Source: Rhynchonema sp. JSB1_4 | Taxonomy: Eukaryota; Nematoda; Chromadorea; Monhysterida; Xyalidae | Direction: 5' to 3' | Length of the DNA: 48,345 bases | Assembly (NCBI GenBank): GCA_030248065.1 | Contig: JASAMV010006046.1 | Span: 1-48,345, forward strand | Part shown: positions 1-13,834 of the stretch, in pieces | How positions within the stretch are numbered: the stretch's first letter is position 1 | Layout: each line of letters starts with the position of its first letter | Notes under the pieces: generated by a model | What the model saw: the letters and a program-made list of their open reading frames with translations, nothing else | Databases searched by the model: none | What the model was told of the DNA's origin: nothing | Made by a program: the position numbers and the translations under genes

Positions 1-75
1 CCATACCCCGGCCGCTTTCCCATACCCCATCCCCGGGGGTAACCCCCCCACCCCCCCCCCCCAACGACACCACTG
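1..75. mobile_element. hAT-type MITE, inner end only (truncated by window edge)
   Basis: The segment ends with CAACGACACCACTG at 62-75 and is followed directly by GTATGTAG at 76-83. This is the reverse complement of the left end and 8 bp target duplication of the intact element at 10,108-10,530. It is therefore the mirror copy of that element on the other arm of the first palindrome. The rest lies outside the window. Confidence 0.75.
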
Positions 76-3000
76 GTATGTAGTCTGGAGCCGTGTATTC
101 ACCTCGTGTCATCAAGCTGTAACTGTTGTGTGGACTGTAATTTATGGATGAAGTAATGAATCAACTACATATGTACATTGCATGTTTTCTGGCCGATTCA
201 TTTTATACAATTTACAGTATATGCATGTTTTTGTTTTTATTTGGATATTCATGTCGCTATACTATGCCACTGCCCCTGAAGGCCCACAGCCCAATGTGCG
301 TGGGATGTTTATGCACTCCTGTATCAATGCAGTCATACAGAATCTAACTGATGGTTTTCTTGCTCTCCTTTCATGGCACATACGTTCAGTTTATGGATGT
401 CTCTTGAAGTCTTCTTGAACTCGGTAGTCATACGATACACCCGGTTGTTAGGTACCGAAAGGTTGCTGTAGTCTCCAGAATTCCCAAAGTTTGTAAATGA
501 ATGTTCCTTTGGATCCGAAAATCCCAAGGGACATCGATAGAAATTAGAGCCTGTGGCATGCAGGACTCGCGTTTCGTCATTGAGCCGTAGCTGGACATTC
601 CAAATCGGTCATTTCTCATCGTTTTTTTTTCTTTTAGCAAAAACTGTCGGTTTTGCGGCATCAACGTCGTCAAATCATGTCAATGTTGTTGTCTATCACA
701 TTTATTATTTGCGCACTCATTTGGGGCTCATGTATTATTGCTTGTTCGATGACTCTATTTGACGACAAAACTATTAGGCTGTCTTCCTTGAGGATTGCCG
801 CATGCATGGCACAGCGGAAAACGGCCTTTTCTGTAAAAATATGCAGCCGTTTCAACATGTCGGACTCGGAGTATTCGTCGCTTTATGTTCTACAAGTTCA
901 AGAACTTTTAGAATATCATTTTATGTTCCTGAGGTTGATACAGCGCCGTGAAGTAAAAGGCGGTAAAATACCAAGCGCATACTTTTGTCTTCTTGGATGC
1001 TAAAAGGACCATCGTTCAGTGCGTGGTATTTCTATTTGTTTATAATTTGATCGTCTGCATGAGCCATATCATTTCTGATGGTTCAACGTGGTTTTATGAG
1101 GAAGTTTATTGGGTGCAACTCATACAGTACATAACATAGCTTTCTGCTTTGCATGAACAACTGCACACACACATCGAGAAGATTACCTCACACTTCAACT
1201 TTTAACACGGCAGGATTCAAGAGTTTGCACTCTAGTTTTAGCTTGAACGTGTGGTAAATACCTGATCTAATGCATGAAGGGTACAAACCTTGTGCTAACA
1301 CTGTCTTCCATTATTGAAAACATAATTGGTCCATGAATCAAACATGTTCGCGTGTGGTTACAGTGCTCAATCAACTGTCGTGCTGCCACGAGAATTTACA
1401 GGAAACGACAGCAGGCAGCACAAGCAAATTCGGTTGCACAAAATAAACTCCTTGCAAGAATTACGCGGTTCTGTAGCCTTGAGTCGTTTCAAACGAACTC
1501 GCTTGAAAGAACGATTGTACAGAGCGATGTACATACAGTATGTAGGGCGATCTCAATCTTGGTGATCGATTCGGATTGGTTTGGATTGGTCGCCTGACAT
1601 TTTTAATGTTAATTTTGCTGATTCCGTTAAATTTGACGAACGTGAAAACTTGTTACCAGGCCTAAATTGCAACAGCTTTACGCAGGTCGAAATTTTGTGC
1701 ATCAGTAAACTTCTTTGTATCCTTTATGGTAAATAAAAAGGCCATGTGACCAAGCTACAGTTCCAGTAAGACCTGATCGGCGGATCACCAAGTTTGATAT
1801 CGGCCTGGTGATAGTGAAATGTGCGCTGCCCACGCGTGGGCGTACCCGCACGCGCTTTGTCTCTTTACATGCACATGGCGAAGCACACTTTATTGTGACG
1901 AGTGAAGCACACCTACTGTATAAACGGGTCTTCCACACGCACGCTTCCAACAATATACATTTGTCAGGTACTCATGCGTTTGCCTTTGGACAAGAATGGT
2001 TTGGTTTCCAAAAGGGTACCCTCGTGTGCGTCTTTTCACTTTCCAGACGCAGTTCCTTCGTGAATGACAATATCACAATTGTCCAGCCGCAACCAACTGA
2101 GCTCGTCGGATTAATCTTGTCAACATCTGGAATTATTATGCCCCCCATGAAACCTCGGTAATCATGCTTGACCTGACAACGACAACTGATCCGTTGTATT
2201 TGAAGTACGACGAGGAAACGCTCCTTGAGGGAAACAGGCTATGGCGAGACCGAAGAATCGGACTACGATTAATGAGATGATCAGCGAGTCGACCGTAACA
2301 ATTCATGATTGCCTTGTGAGAGCCGTGTGACACGCGTTACCACAAACAGCAATTTACTTGCAACGTTTCGCCAGCCTTAAGCGGGCTTCTTCGGTAACTG
2401 TAACAATATTATACAACTGCTTTATACCGGGGACAAAAATCGATTCGATTCAGACACGATTCGGAATATGGCCCCAAGGAGCTGTATTTGGGTAAGACAA
2501 GGCCGATTTTCACTGTTTTCCGAATAGAGCCCCGGGGGCTTTGTCTCAGAATTGATGCCCTTTCTATCACAGCGCGCCCACGGTCAGTCTGCAATTGTTA
2601 CAATTGCCCAGCCACCAAAAGTTTCGCATGTTCCATCGCTTGCGGGATGGGCACTAAAGTTTTTAAGGCACTTAGCGAGTTTGCACAGTCAGTACAAAGG
2701 TCGCCCATTCTGGTCAACCGAGAATCTGCTTGTGCGTCCGTGGTACTTTGATTGTTAGGTGGTATTCCCGGTTGGTTTGTACCTGTCACACGGTCAGGTG
2801 TCAGATTTTGAATATCGGAAAACCGAAACGTGTAATACAGAAAAAAGCGGCCTTCTTCACTTTTTTGTGTATAAAATATTGGACTGTATTATCATCGTTT
2901 CCCGGCGATTGATATTATAACAACACGTACCCGATTATCGCCTGCTGCCGACAGACGGTAAACAACCAACACAGCTTGAGGTGTCTCATTCTGACAAAAA

Positions 3001-4534
3001 TGTCGAACGTTCGCTTATATTCGTCAGCACGACATACGACAACAACGTGTCGCAAGATGACAGTGGCTACGACGACGACACTCTGTCGGGCGAGACACCG
3101 CATCGGTCGTCGACGCGTTCTCGATTATGGACGCCGTGCGAATGTCACAGGGTCAGACGCCTCCTCGTTCGAGAGAATTGCCCACCCGCGTCCCACCACA
3201 CCACCACGCTGCTTGCCATTGGCTTGGAGATACGTAAAAAGTAGTAAAAAGTAGTTATGACTTGAAAATGTACAGCGTCATTCACACAAAGAATTTCGTT
3301 TGGTTTTCCTGTCTGATTTTTTGCGAATAAACCTCACTAAAAGCCGGCAGAACACTGAAGTTTGCAATCAACACACACTTTCCAGAGGATAACCACCATC
3401 GGGCAGTACGTGTTCTGGACGCTGATTGCGTGCGGCTATCTCACCAATGTTCTCGTGTTCGTTGTTCTCGTGCGAATCAAACGCAAGTACCCGCATTTGC
3501 AGGTTTGTCTTTCCCGACCAGCATGAAGGCGCTCCCCTTCATGAACGGAGCTCGAGCGCTCCTCTTGTCCGCCGACGCGATACCTTGTCGCATATCTGAC
3601 AAGCAGTAATGTCTAACGCGGGCCATGGTTTTTGAGGCGGCTCACATAGCCATCTAATGGCGCGCATTCGCACTGACGATGCGCAGGTCCACCGCCTGTG
3701 GAAACGGTGTCGAAACGGGCAACCGAATGTGCAACGTTCAGTCAGTCAACCACCCACGTCCCGTATATTTGCTCCAGCCATGCGTTCGTGCCCATCTGTC
3801 TCGCGCCCCCGCCGACACCCTCGGTCTGGCGTGCGGCACCGCATTCTCACATCAAGACCACCGGCCTCTTTTCGCTCAATTACTCGTTGAGCGACGAGTT
3901 CGTTACCGTAACCTGTCACACGGCGCTGTATCTGGTGCACGTACTGTCGGCTTTCAGGCGAATCATCATTTGTAATTAAATTGTTTGTGGCTCGCTGTTG
4001 AAAAAGAAAAGGTTGTCTGATTCCGGGCGCGATACAAAAGCTGACAAACATTCCACGCAGTGCTCTGGGGTTACTGTACATCTCTTGTCGGCATCAGTAC
4101 CGAAAATAAATACATTCGCTTATAACTAGGTTACAATACAGGTGATAATCGAATACTGGAGTTAAGCAAAGTCAATCAACTTTCAGCACCTACCGGTCTC
4201 CTACTGCTAGCCGCCGTACGCTGTGGCCATGCTCCACGCGCCATACATCCGTCGCAACAAATATCTACAGAATCTCACCTATCTGCAGATAATTGTACAA
4301 TCGAGCAGCTTTCGACGCGCCGAAGTAGTCAATAGCAGACAGCAAACACATTTGTCCACGTTTTAGGTGAGAACGGCAGCCAAACCACAAGGATGAAGTA
4401 CATAGTTCTCCGTCCGACCCACATTGATGCAAACAAAAAATCAATAATGCGCCTTGCTTTTTTCTCACAACGCCGGTCATAAGCAGCGGCGCTACTCAAA
4501 CCCAGCGCTTCATCACATGCCTCCTCAACGCTCG

Positions 4535-4540
<6 letters not shown>
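76..4540. repeat. Palindrome 1, left arm
   Basis: This arm is the reverse complement of about 5,665-10,107, co-linear throughout. Most stretches are identical, but differences come in clusters of substitutions and 1-5 base indels (for example 97-125 and 3,770-3,830). Where the arms differ over coding exons, the right arm keeps the frame and splice sites and the left arm does not. Outside the GPCR exon remnants (2,976-4,290) I recognise no gene. Open stretches such as 676-1,000 include a hydrophobic segment but have no convincing exon structure. Confidence 0.9.
2976..4290 (+). pseudogene. Mirror copy of GPCR-like gene, frame-broken
   Basis: Remnants of four exons of the minus-strand gene at 5,105-7,214 lie here in mirrored order: the acidic N-terminal exon (about 2,980-3,152), the first membrane exon (about 3,386-3,502, still open), the second/third membrane exon (about 3,782-3,960, frame lost in a C-rich stretch near 3,800) and the RYVAI exon (about 4,187-4,290, where the motif is destroyed by small changes). 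A one-base gain also alters the donor after the first exon near 3,152. It is either a decayed inverted duplicate or a low-quality consensus of the same locus read in reverse. Confidence 0.6.
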
Positions 4541-4982
<442 letters not shown>

Positions 4983-5104
4983 AAATTTGCTCAATTCAGG
5001 CTGTAATTTGATAGTGTGTAGCCAGATTTTTTTTGTGAAATTGGTGCCTGTGGATCTTTTGAAGTCTCCACTCAAATTCAGAATGTGTATATACATAAAC
5101 GAAC

Positions 5105-7214
5105 CGTAACGCGGTCATCGCCGACTGCCTTGTCGGCCTTCTGGCTTTGATACACCAACAGATCGAACACAACCGCACCAACTGCGCCGATTACGAACGA
5201 AAATATCACGTCGACTGTTAACACGACCTAAATATCATTTAACGACGTGACAAACGTCAATAAAGCGGTTGGAACACTTTTTGAGTGAGGAATTCTGAAG
5301 ACTTCTTCTACTTGGGGACCAGAACGAAAGTTCTTATCAAAGATACTTGAATGTCTTTTAAAAAACGAGGTGGGTGTGCTCACTGACCGTTTAAACAAAA
5401 GGTCATAATCAGGCGTTTGCTCAAAAAAATGTGCCCTATTGCTTCGTCTCACCTTTTGTGTATCCTCTGACAGTACACCTGCGCCGACCATCAAGCAGTT
5501 GCCCGGCGTACCGCCCGCTGTCAGCACGGAGCCAATTGACAGCGGGACCCAGAGTTTCTCGACCATGAACGCGGCCAAAAGACCGGCTGCATGTATATTT
5601 TGCAAGATATTTCATAGAATTTACGAATTTTTACACAAAAAGATTAGCTTGTAGAAAAAGTCATGCTGCGAGCGTTGAGGAGGCATGTGATGAAGCACTG
5701 GTTTTAATTAGCGCCGCTGTTTATGACCGGCGTTTGTGAGAACAAAGCAAGCGCATTATTGATTTTTTGTTTGCATCAATGTGGGTCGGACGGACAACTA
5801 TGTACTTCATCCTTGTGATTTGACTGCCATTCTCACCTAAAACGTGACAAATGTGTTTGCTGTCTGCTATTGACTACTTCGGCGCGTCTGAAATTGCTGC
5901 TCGATTGTACAATTACCTGTCAGATAGGTGAGATTCTGTAGATATTTGTTGCGACGCATGTATGGCGCGTGGAATATGGCCACATAGCGTACGGCGGCTA
6001 GCAGTAGGAAACCGTAGGTGCTGAAAGTTGATTGACTTTCCTTAACTCCAGTATTCGATTATCACCTGTATTGTAACCTAGTTATAAGCGAATGTATTTA
6101 TTTCGGTACTGATGCCCACAAGAATGTACAGTAACCCCAGAGCACTGCGTGGAATGTTTGTCAGCTTTTGTATCGCGCCCGGAATCAGACAACCTTTTCT
6201 TTTTCAACAGCAACCACAAACAATTTAATTACAATGATGATTCACCTGAAAGCCGACAGTACGTGCACCAGATACAGCGCCGTGTGACAGGTTACGGTAA
6301 CGAACTCGTCGCTCAACGAGTAATTGAGCGAAAAGAGGCCGGTGGTCTTGATGTCGTGAAATACGGTGCCGCACGCCAGACCGAGGGTGTCGGCGGCACA
6401 AATGCAGATCAGCACAACGCATGGCTGAAACAAATATACGGGACGTGGGTGGTTGACTGACTGAACGTTGCACATTCGGTTGCCCGTTTCGACACCGTTT
6501 CCACAGGCGGGTGCACCTGCGCATCGTCAGTGCGAATGCGCGCCATTGATGGCTATGTGACCGCCTCAAAAACCATGGCCCGCGTTAGACATTACTGCTT
6601 GTCAGATATGCGACAAGGTATCGCGTCAGCAGACAAGCGCACGCTCCAGCTCCGTTCATGAAGGGGACACCTTCATGCTGGTCGGAAAGACAAACCTGCA
6701 AATGCGGGTACTTGCGTTTGATTCGCACGAGAACAACGAACACGAGAACATTGGTGAGATAGCCGCACGCAATCAGCGTCCAGAACACGTACTGCCCGAT
6801 GGTGGTTATCCTCTGGAAAGTGTGTGTTGATTCAAACTTCAGTGTTCTGCCGGCTTTTAGTGAGGTTTATTCGCAAAAAATCAACAGGAAAACCAAACGA
6901 AATTCTTTGTGTGAATGACGCTGTACATTTCAAGTCATAACTACTTTTTACTACTTTTTACGTATCTCCAAGCCAATGGCAAGCAGCGTGGTGGTGTGGT
7001 GGGACACGGGTGACAATTCTCTCGAACGAGGAGGCGTCTAACCTGTGACATTCGCACGGCGTCCATAATCGAGAACGCGTCGACGACCGATTGCGGTGTC
7101 TCGCCCGACAGAGTGTCGTCGTCGTAGCCACTGTCATCTTGCGACACGTTGTTGTCGTATGTCGTGCTGACGAATATAAGCGAACGTTCGACATTTTTGT
7201 CAGAATGAGACACC
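5105..7214 (-). CDS. Family-A-like G-protein-coupled receptor, 3' truncated
   Basis: Six exons on the minus strand join in consistent phase: 7,043-7,214, 6,696-6,812, 6,246-6,424, 5,917-6,020, 5,479-5,586 and 5,105-5,214, all with GT-AG introns. In order they give an acidic Ser/Asp-rich extracellular N-terminus, TM1 (FWTLIACGYLTNVLVFVVLV), TM2 (CVVLICICAADTLGL), TM3 with the receptor signature (LAAVRYVAIFHAPYMRR, matching the family-A DRY region with V in place of D/E), then TM4 (FMVEKLWVPLSIGSVL) and TM5 (VIFSFVIGAVGAVVF). Membrane segments 6-7 and the stop codon are absent because the gene runs into the A-rich tract. The true start lies upstream and was not found. Introns here have ordinary C content, unlike the 19-43 kb block. 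The receptor class is well supported; subfamily and ligand cannot be told. Confidence 0.7.
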
Positions 7215-10107
7215 TCAAGCTGTGTTGGTTGTTTACCGTCTGTCGGCAGCAGGCGATAATCGGGTACGTATTGTTATAATATCAATCGCCGGGAAACGAT
7301 GATAATACAGTCCAATATTTTATACACAAAAAGTGAAGAAGGCCACTTTTTTCTGTATTACACGTTTCGGTTTTCCGATATTCAAAATCTGACACCTGAC
7401 CGTGTGACAGGTACAAACCAACCGGATACCACCTAACAATCAAAGTACCACGGACGCACAAGCAGATTCTGGTTGACCAAATGGGCGACCTTTGTACTGA
7501 CTGTGCAAACTCGCTAAGTGCCTTAAAAACTTTAGTGCCCATCCCGCAAGCGATGGAACATGCGAAACTTTTGGTGGCTGGGCAATTGTAACAATTGCAG
7601 ACTGACCGTGGGCGCGCTGTGATAGAAAGGGCATCAATTCTGAGACAAAGCCCCCGGGGCTCTATTCGGAAAACAGTGAAAATCGGCCTTGTCTTACCCA
7701 AATACAGCTCCTTGGGGCCATATTCCGAATCGTGTCTGAATCGAATCGATTTTTGTCCCCGGTATAAAGCAGTTGTATAATATTGTTACAGTTACCGAAG
7801 AAACCCGCTTAAGGCTGGCGAAACGTTGTTGCAAGTAAATTGCTGTTTATGTGGTAACGCGTGTCACAACTCTCACAACAATCATGAATTGTTACGGTCG
7901 ACTCACTGATCATCATAATCGTAGTCCGATTCTTCGGTCTCGCCATAGCCTGTTTCCTCAAGGAGCGTTTCCTCGTCGTACTTCAAATACAACGGATCAG
8001 TTGTCGTTGTCAGGTCAAGCATGATTACCGAGGTTTCATGGGGGGCATAATAATCCAGATGTTGACAAGATTAATCCGACGAGCTCAGTTGGTTGCGGCT
8101 GGACAATTGTGATATTGTCATTCACGAAGGAACTGCGTCTGGAAAGTGAAAGACGCACACGAGGTACCCTTTTGGAAACCAAACCATTCTTGTCCAAAGG
8201 CAAACGCATGAGTACCTGACAAATGTATATTGTTGGAAGCGTGCGTGTGAAGACCCGTTTATACAGTAGGTGTGCTTCACTCGTCACAATAAAGTGTGCT
8301 TCGCCATGTGCATGTAAAGAGACAAAGCACGTGCGGGTACGCCCACGCGTGGGCAGCGCACATTTCACTATCACCAGGCCGATATCAAACTTGGTGATCC
8401 GCCGATCAGGTCTTACTGGAACTGTAGCTTGGTCACATGGCCTTTTTATTTACCATAAAGGATACAAAGAAGTTTACTGATGCACAAAATTTCGACCTGC
8501 GTAAAGCTGTTGCAATTTAGGCCTGGTAACAAGTTTTCACGTTCGTCAAATTTAACGGAATCAGCAAAATTAACATTAAAAATGTCAGGCGACCAATGCA
8601 AACCAATCCGAATCGATCACCAAGATTGAGATCGCCCTACATACTGTATGTACATCGCTCTGTACAATCGTTCTTTCAAGCGAGTTCGTTTGAAACGACT
8701 CAAGGCTACAGAACCGCGTAATTCTTGCAAGGAGTTTATTTTGTGCAACCGAATTTGCTTGTGCTGCCTGCTGTCGTTTCCTGTAAATTCTCGTGGCAGC
8801 ACGACAGTTGATTGAGCACTGTAACCACACGCGAACATGTTTGATTCATGGACCAATTATGTTTTCAATAATGGAAGACAGTGTTAGCACAAGGTTTGTA
8901 CCCTTCATGCATTAGATCAGGTATTTACCACACGTTCAAGCTAAAACTAGAGTGCAAACTCTTGAATCCTGCCGTGTTAAAAGTTGAAGTGTGAGGTAAT
9001 CTTCTCGATGTGTGTGTGCAGTTGTTCATGCAAAGCAGAAAGCTATGTTATGTACTGTATGAGTTGCACCCAATAAACTTCCTCATAAAACCACGTTGAA
9101 CCATCAGAAATGATATGGCTCATGCAGACGATCAAATTATAAACAAATAGAAATACCACGCACTGAACGATGGTCCTTTTAGCATCCAAGAAGACAAAAG
9201 TATGCGCTTGGTATTTTACCGCCTTTTACTTCACGGCGCTGTATCAACCTCAGGAACATAAAATGATATTCTAAAAGTTCTTGAACTTGTAGAACATAAA
9301 GCGACGAATACTCCGAGTCCGACATGTTGAAACGGCTGCATATTTTTACAGAAAAGGCCGTTTTCCGCTGTGCCATGCATGCGGCAATCCTCAAGGAAGA
9401 CAGCCTAATAGTTTTGTCGTCAAATAGAGTCATCGAACAAGCAATAATACATGAGCCCCAAATGAGTGCGCAAATAATAAATGTGATAGACAACAACATT
9501 GACATGATTTGACGACGTTGATGCCGCAAAACCGACAGTTTTTGCTAAAAGAAAAAAAAACGATGAGAAATGACCGATTTGGAATGTCCACTTACGGCTC
9601 AATGACCAAACGCGAGTCCTGCATGCCACAGGCTCTAATTTCTATCGACGTCCCTTGGGGATTTTCGGATCCAAAGGAAACATTCATTTACAAACTTTGG
9701 GAATTCTGGAGACTACAGCAACCTTTCGGTACCTAACAACCGGTGTATTGTATACGTACCGAGTTCAAGAAGACTTCAAGAGACATCCATAAACTGAACG
9801 TATGTGCCATGAAAGGAGAGCAAGAAAACCATCAGTTAGATTCTGTATGACTGCATTGATACAGGAGTGCATAAACATCCCACGCACATTCTGCTGTGGG
9901 CCTTCAGGGGCAGTGGCATAGTATAGCGACATGAATATCCAAATAAAAACAAAAACATGCATATACTGTAAATTGTATAAATTGAATCGGCCAGAAAACA
10001 TGCAATGTACATATGTAGTTGATTCATTACTTCATCCATAAATTACAGTCCACACAACTGTTACATATTTATTACACGTGTTGAATAAACGGCTCCAGAC
10101 TACATAC
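5665..10107. repeat. Palindrome 1, right arm
   Basis: Reverse complement of 76-4,540 and the better preserved arm. Its inner 1.5 kb carries the first four visible exons of the GPCR-like gene on the minus strand. The outer part, 7,215-10,107, holds upstream DNA in which I find no convincing gene. The arm ends exactly at the 8 bp target duplication of the hAT MITE, and the mirror symmetry continues into that element. Confidence 0.9.
7215..10107. other. Upstream region of GPCR-like gene, no gene recognised
   Basis: Open frames are short and occur on both strands without consistent splice phase. One about 110-codon open stretch on the minus strand (9,179-9,529) contains a hydrophobic helix near its start and could be an upstream exon or a small membrane protein, but nothing confirms it. 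Base composition is balanced. Confidence 0.4.
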
Positions 10108-10530
10108 CAGTGGTGTCGTTGGGGGGGGGTTGGGGGGGGGGGTTACCCCCCTGGTATGGGGTATGGGAAATCGGCCGGGGGTATGGGGTATGGGAAATTT
10201 TTTCACTTTTGGAACAAGCACCCCTAAGAAATGACTTTTTGACCCCGAGAAGTACCAAAATTGGCCATTTTTCGTCCAAAAATGTCAAAAATCGCTTACT
10301 ACCGCAAGAAAACTCTGTTTTAAGCACTTTTTAGGCCAATTTTGGCACTTTTAGAAGATTTTTGGGGTCGTTTTTTTCAAAACCCCCACCCTCGGGTATG
10401 GGAAATTTTTGAGTTTTTGGAAAAACCCCCCCTGGTATGGGAAATTTTTGATTTTTGGGGGTATGTATGGGAAATTTCCCGAAAATTGGGCTGGGTATGG
10501 GAAAATTTCGATTTCTCAACGACACCACTG
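10108..10530. mobile_element. hAT-type MITE with perfect 8 bp target duplication
   Basis: The 423 bp element has terminal inverted repeats CAGTGGTGTCGTTG / CAACGACACCACTG and is flanked on both sides by CTACATAC (10,100-10,107 and 10,531-10,538). An 8 bp duplication with CAG-starting ends is the hAT hallmark. The interior is G- and T-rich and repeats the motif GGTATGGGAAATTTT several times (about 10,151-10,200, 10,396, 10,435, 10,467 and 10,495). It has no coding capacity and is a non-autonomous derivative. Confidence 0.85.
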
Positions 10531-10538
10531 CTACATAC

Positions 10539-11650
10539 TGTATATGTATGTACATAACTACGGAGTTTAGAAAGGCGTGACTACTGTGTGTACATTGGCT
10601 TTTCCACGATCATACTGTAACTTTCCTCAGGCCAGTAATTCAGTCTTTAGACCAGGACTTATTCAGGCAAATCAGATTCATATCGAGTCTCCGGCTTGGA
10701 CCCAAGCCGAACAGAAAAAGAGAATGGGGACCCGGGGCTCAATCGAAGCACAATATGTTTATATATATTTTGCAACTTTAATTAAAATGCTGTCACATGT
10801 TCACGCTAGTTGTTAACCTTTTTCGTTTTTGTAGAGATTTCGCGATGTTGATTCGAAACAAGTGTCTTACCGAACGAAATACACCCGCTTCTTAACGAGT
10901 TGCAAGCCTTACCCGCTCACTGCATAATACATCATTTCAAAAAAGCTCTCTCATCGCTAACGAGACAGTGCTTTTGTTCAGCCCCTGTTGTATTGACTGC
11001 TCCCTCAACAAGAATCGCTAACGAGATGAAAACAACAGAAAGCGAAGATAGTAACCCTCGTTGGGACAGGTTGTCACATGATCAGAGTACATACTGAACA
11101 ATATGAAACGCAACTGAAAGATGACAAAGAAAGGCGAAAAACACTCGACAAGTACGGTACAGTGTACGGTATTGGTCGCACAATGACCATATGAGAATCC
11201 ATCCAAAACCACCTTGATCGTCAGGATTCCAGAGTTGAGCCACGCTTAACCACTGGGCTATTTGTATTTCTTACAAAACATTTTCATCTCTAAATAAACC
11301 AGCCAGTCAACCACGTTTTTAATCTCTGAAACATTTCGCTTACTGCATACTTTATGTGTGATTACACGTTGTCGCGCAATGTCAGTTTGAATTTTCTGGC
11401 TTGTCAATTCAGGAAAAATTTTGGATGGATTCTCATATAGTCATTGTGCGCCCAATACAAGTTCGTCCTCCCCAAGAGCAAAAGCACATCCCGTAGCTGC
11501 GACTTGCAAACCCTGATGAACAACAACACTTCTAATCAGCATCCACTCCAAATTTACGTGGTGCTGTGCGGAACCTTTCTGATCAACCTGGAAAAGCATT
11601 GTACCCAGCAAATCTATGTATCCACGGCTCCCGAATCAAGAAATGCGCCT
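10539..11650. other. Intergenic, nothing recognised
   Basis: No open frame with coding character, no RNA gene and no clear repeat end was seen. Sequence similar to 11,168-11,205 recurs around 11,420-11,455 in reverse (a short inverted repeat around a Met/Pro-poor spacer), but its ends could not be defined. Confidence 0.4.
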
Positions 11651-11652
11651 TA

Positions 11653-12739
11653 AAGTGACTCTACAATTGAACGTTGACCGCGTTTGTTTGCAGCAATTTT
11701 TTCAGAAAATGAAGGCAAGGTGTCAGAAACCCAGATTTATGGAATGGATTTTCAACTCGTTTCTTTGTGATGTTTCACGGAGCCCACATATTTTTACAGG
11801 AGGAGAAAAAATGAAAAAAGTTTGAGGCCGGCCTGTGCAAAACGCAAGGTAATCCAATCTAAGATATTTTCAGCATTTTATACTCAGACGTTTCTCTGTT
11901 AAACGAGATATAAAGCATTGTTCGAAACGCCGTGTGTGATGAATGATAAACCAAACACTTGAAAAAATCGAGCCTTTTTGAAGCACCCTTTTACCCCAGC
12001 ATAATTTTAGGCATCTGTGGTGAATGAAATAAGTTGTCAATTACAAATAAAAATCCTCTAATTATCAAGTCCCTTATTTGTGCTTCCCAGTTTTCAAAAC
12101 CCTACACAGCTCACACAATGTTTACCACAACATGCGCAAGGCAGCCATTCCACAGCGCGCACACAACGACAACACACAGCCGGCACAGCGACAACACAGC
12201 AATGTTTCAGCTGGCAAGCTTTGTTGTGTGTGTGCGCTGCGGCATGGCTGCCTTGCGCATGTTGTGGTAAGCATTGTGTGAGCTGTGTAGGGTTTTGAAA
12301 AACGAAAAGCACATCCTGAACACAGGATAATTAGACGATTTTTGTTTGCAATTGACAACTTATTTCATTCACCACAGATGCCTAAAATTATGCTAGAGTA
12401 AAAGGGTGCTTCAAAAAGGCTCGATTTTTTGGAGTGTTTCGTTTATCATTCATCACACACGGCGTTTCGAACAATGCTTTATATCTCGTTTAACAGAGAA
12501 ACGTCTGAGTATAAAATGCTGAAAATATCTTAGATTGGATTATCTTGCGCTTTGCACAGGCCGGCCTCAAACTTTTTTCATTTTTTCTCCTCCTGTGAAA
12601 ATATGTGGGCTCCGTGAAACATCACAAAGCAACGAGTTGAAAATCCATTCCATAAATCTGGGTTTCTGATACCTTGCCTTCATTTTCTGAAAAAATGGCT
12701 GCAAACAAACGCGGTCAACATTCAATTGTAGAGTCACTT
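11653..12739. mobile_element. Fold-back element, 1,087 bp, TA target duplication
   Basis: The whole element is a near-perfect inverted repeat. It starts AAGTGACTCTACAATTG and ends with the reverse complement at 12,739, flanked by TA on both sides (11,651-11,652 and 12,740-12,741). The hairpin tip lies near 12,200. A related full-length element is at 14,363-17,259, and a shorter diverged copy is at 29,109-29,548. TA duplication and hairpin structure fit a Tc1/mariner-type non-autonomous element. Open frames inside are mirror images without coding character. Confidence 0.85.
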
Positions 12740-12741
12740 TA

Positions 12742-13652
12742 ACTGCATCATTTTGTGGTGTTTCTAATTGCATTCTTTGCTCTTTGTTTTGATTTGATTT
12801 TTCGTTTCGATTTGCTGTGTGACGGCGAGGGTGGATTTGAGAGGGTAAAAAGTACAAACAATTTGATTTGTAACAAGGCAAGAACTAAATTCAAATCCAG
12901 GTGAGAAAAACAATCTGGCCAATTCTGATCGAGGACAGGTACCAACAATCGGAGTTTTCGACAGAAAGCCCCGGGGATTCTGAATGGAAATCGGTAGAAC
13001 ACGGCCCCAACAAAAGAGGAAAAGTCCAATGCCTAGAGCCCCCAGTGTCCTGGAGCGAAAAATTTGGGTCTTTTTCACTTTGTCAGCGGGGAACGCCGCA
13101 TTTTGACATTCTATTGCGACCATTTTTTAAGTCTGATTACTACGATCGTTATCTCTGATAATAGACTGATTGGAACGCTTTCGGCAAGTTTACTATTGGT
13201 CAAAACGTTGATGTTGGACAAAACACTAAGTCCAATTTGGTGTCCCAGGGGGGCTGTGAGTGGAAAATTTTCCATTTAGAGCGCCGGAGTGCAGTATTCG
13301 GGAGAGACCTTATATGTATCCGGTAATTAGCAAATCAAGTAGCAACACTAAAGTTCAAGATCAAATACTCAAATGCGTGCACGCAAGTTGATGTAAAACA
13401 TGACAATCGAATCGGATTCGCCTGTAGGTCCCGTGACTTTTCGAATTAAGGATCATAACAAGCTTGCTGATGCCACTAATTGCGATCCTCAAAGGTTGAA
13501 ACTAGTGCTGGAACGAGCAGCAATACCCTAATAATCCTGATTCCAATAACCCAGTGACCAAACTATCAGAGATCCTATTCAATCAGATTCAATCATCAAC
13601 TTTTCAGGCTTTCATGCTCTCACTCCTGGTATCGGCTTTCAACCTGGCGCTT
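12742..13652. other. Intergenic, nothing recognised
   Basis: Short open frames occur on both strands, including a 119-codon minus-strand one at 12,764-13,123 with a hydrophobic patch. None shows a family motif or splice structure. I see no repeat ends. Confidence 0.35.
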
Positions 13653-13655
13653 TTA

Positions 13656-13831
13656 GGGCGGACTTAGGTTGAATCCGGAAATCGGAATCCGGAAATATTT
13701 CCGGAAAACGAATTATTTTTGCACGTAAATTTACATTTTCCGGAAATTTTTCCGGAGCCCAGAAATGTTTTGCATTTTTTCGTGCAAATTATTTCCGGGT
13801 TCCGGATTCCGGAATTGACCTAAGTTCGCCC
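13656..13831. mobile_element. PIF/Harbinger-like MITE, 176 bp
   Basis: Inverted ends GGGCGGACTTAGGTTGA and TGACCTAAGTTCGCCC are flanked by TTA on each side (13,653-13,655 and 13,832-13,834). GGG-starting ends with a three-base TWA duplication are typical of PIF/Harbinger elements. The interior is dominated by TCCGGAAAT-type units in both orientations, giving a strong hairpin. Confidence 0.8.
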
Positions 13832-13834
13832 TTA

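Noticed and set aside
3657..3975. Long left-arm open frames with Arg/Pro-rich composition
   Set aside because: They are out-of-frame readings of a damaged copy of the GPCR membrane exon that is clean on the right arm.
12034..12358. Overlapping open frames on both strands around the hairpin tip, including CVRCG-type Cys-rich frames
   Set aside because: They are mirror images within a fold-back element and recur in the element at 14,744-15,104. They are not genes.
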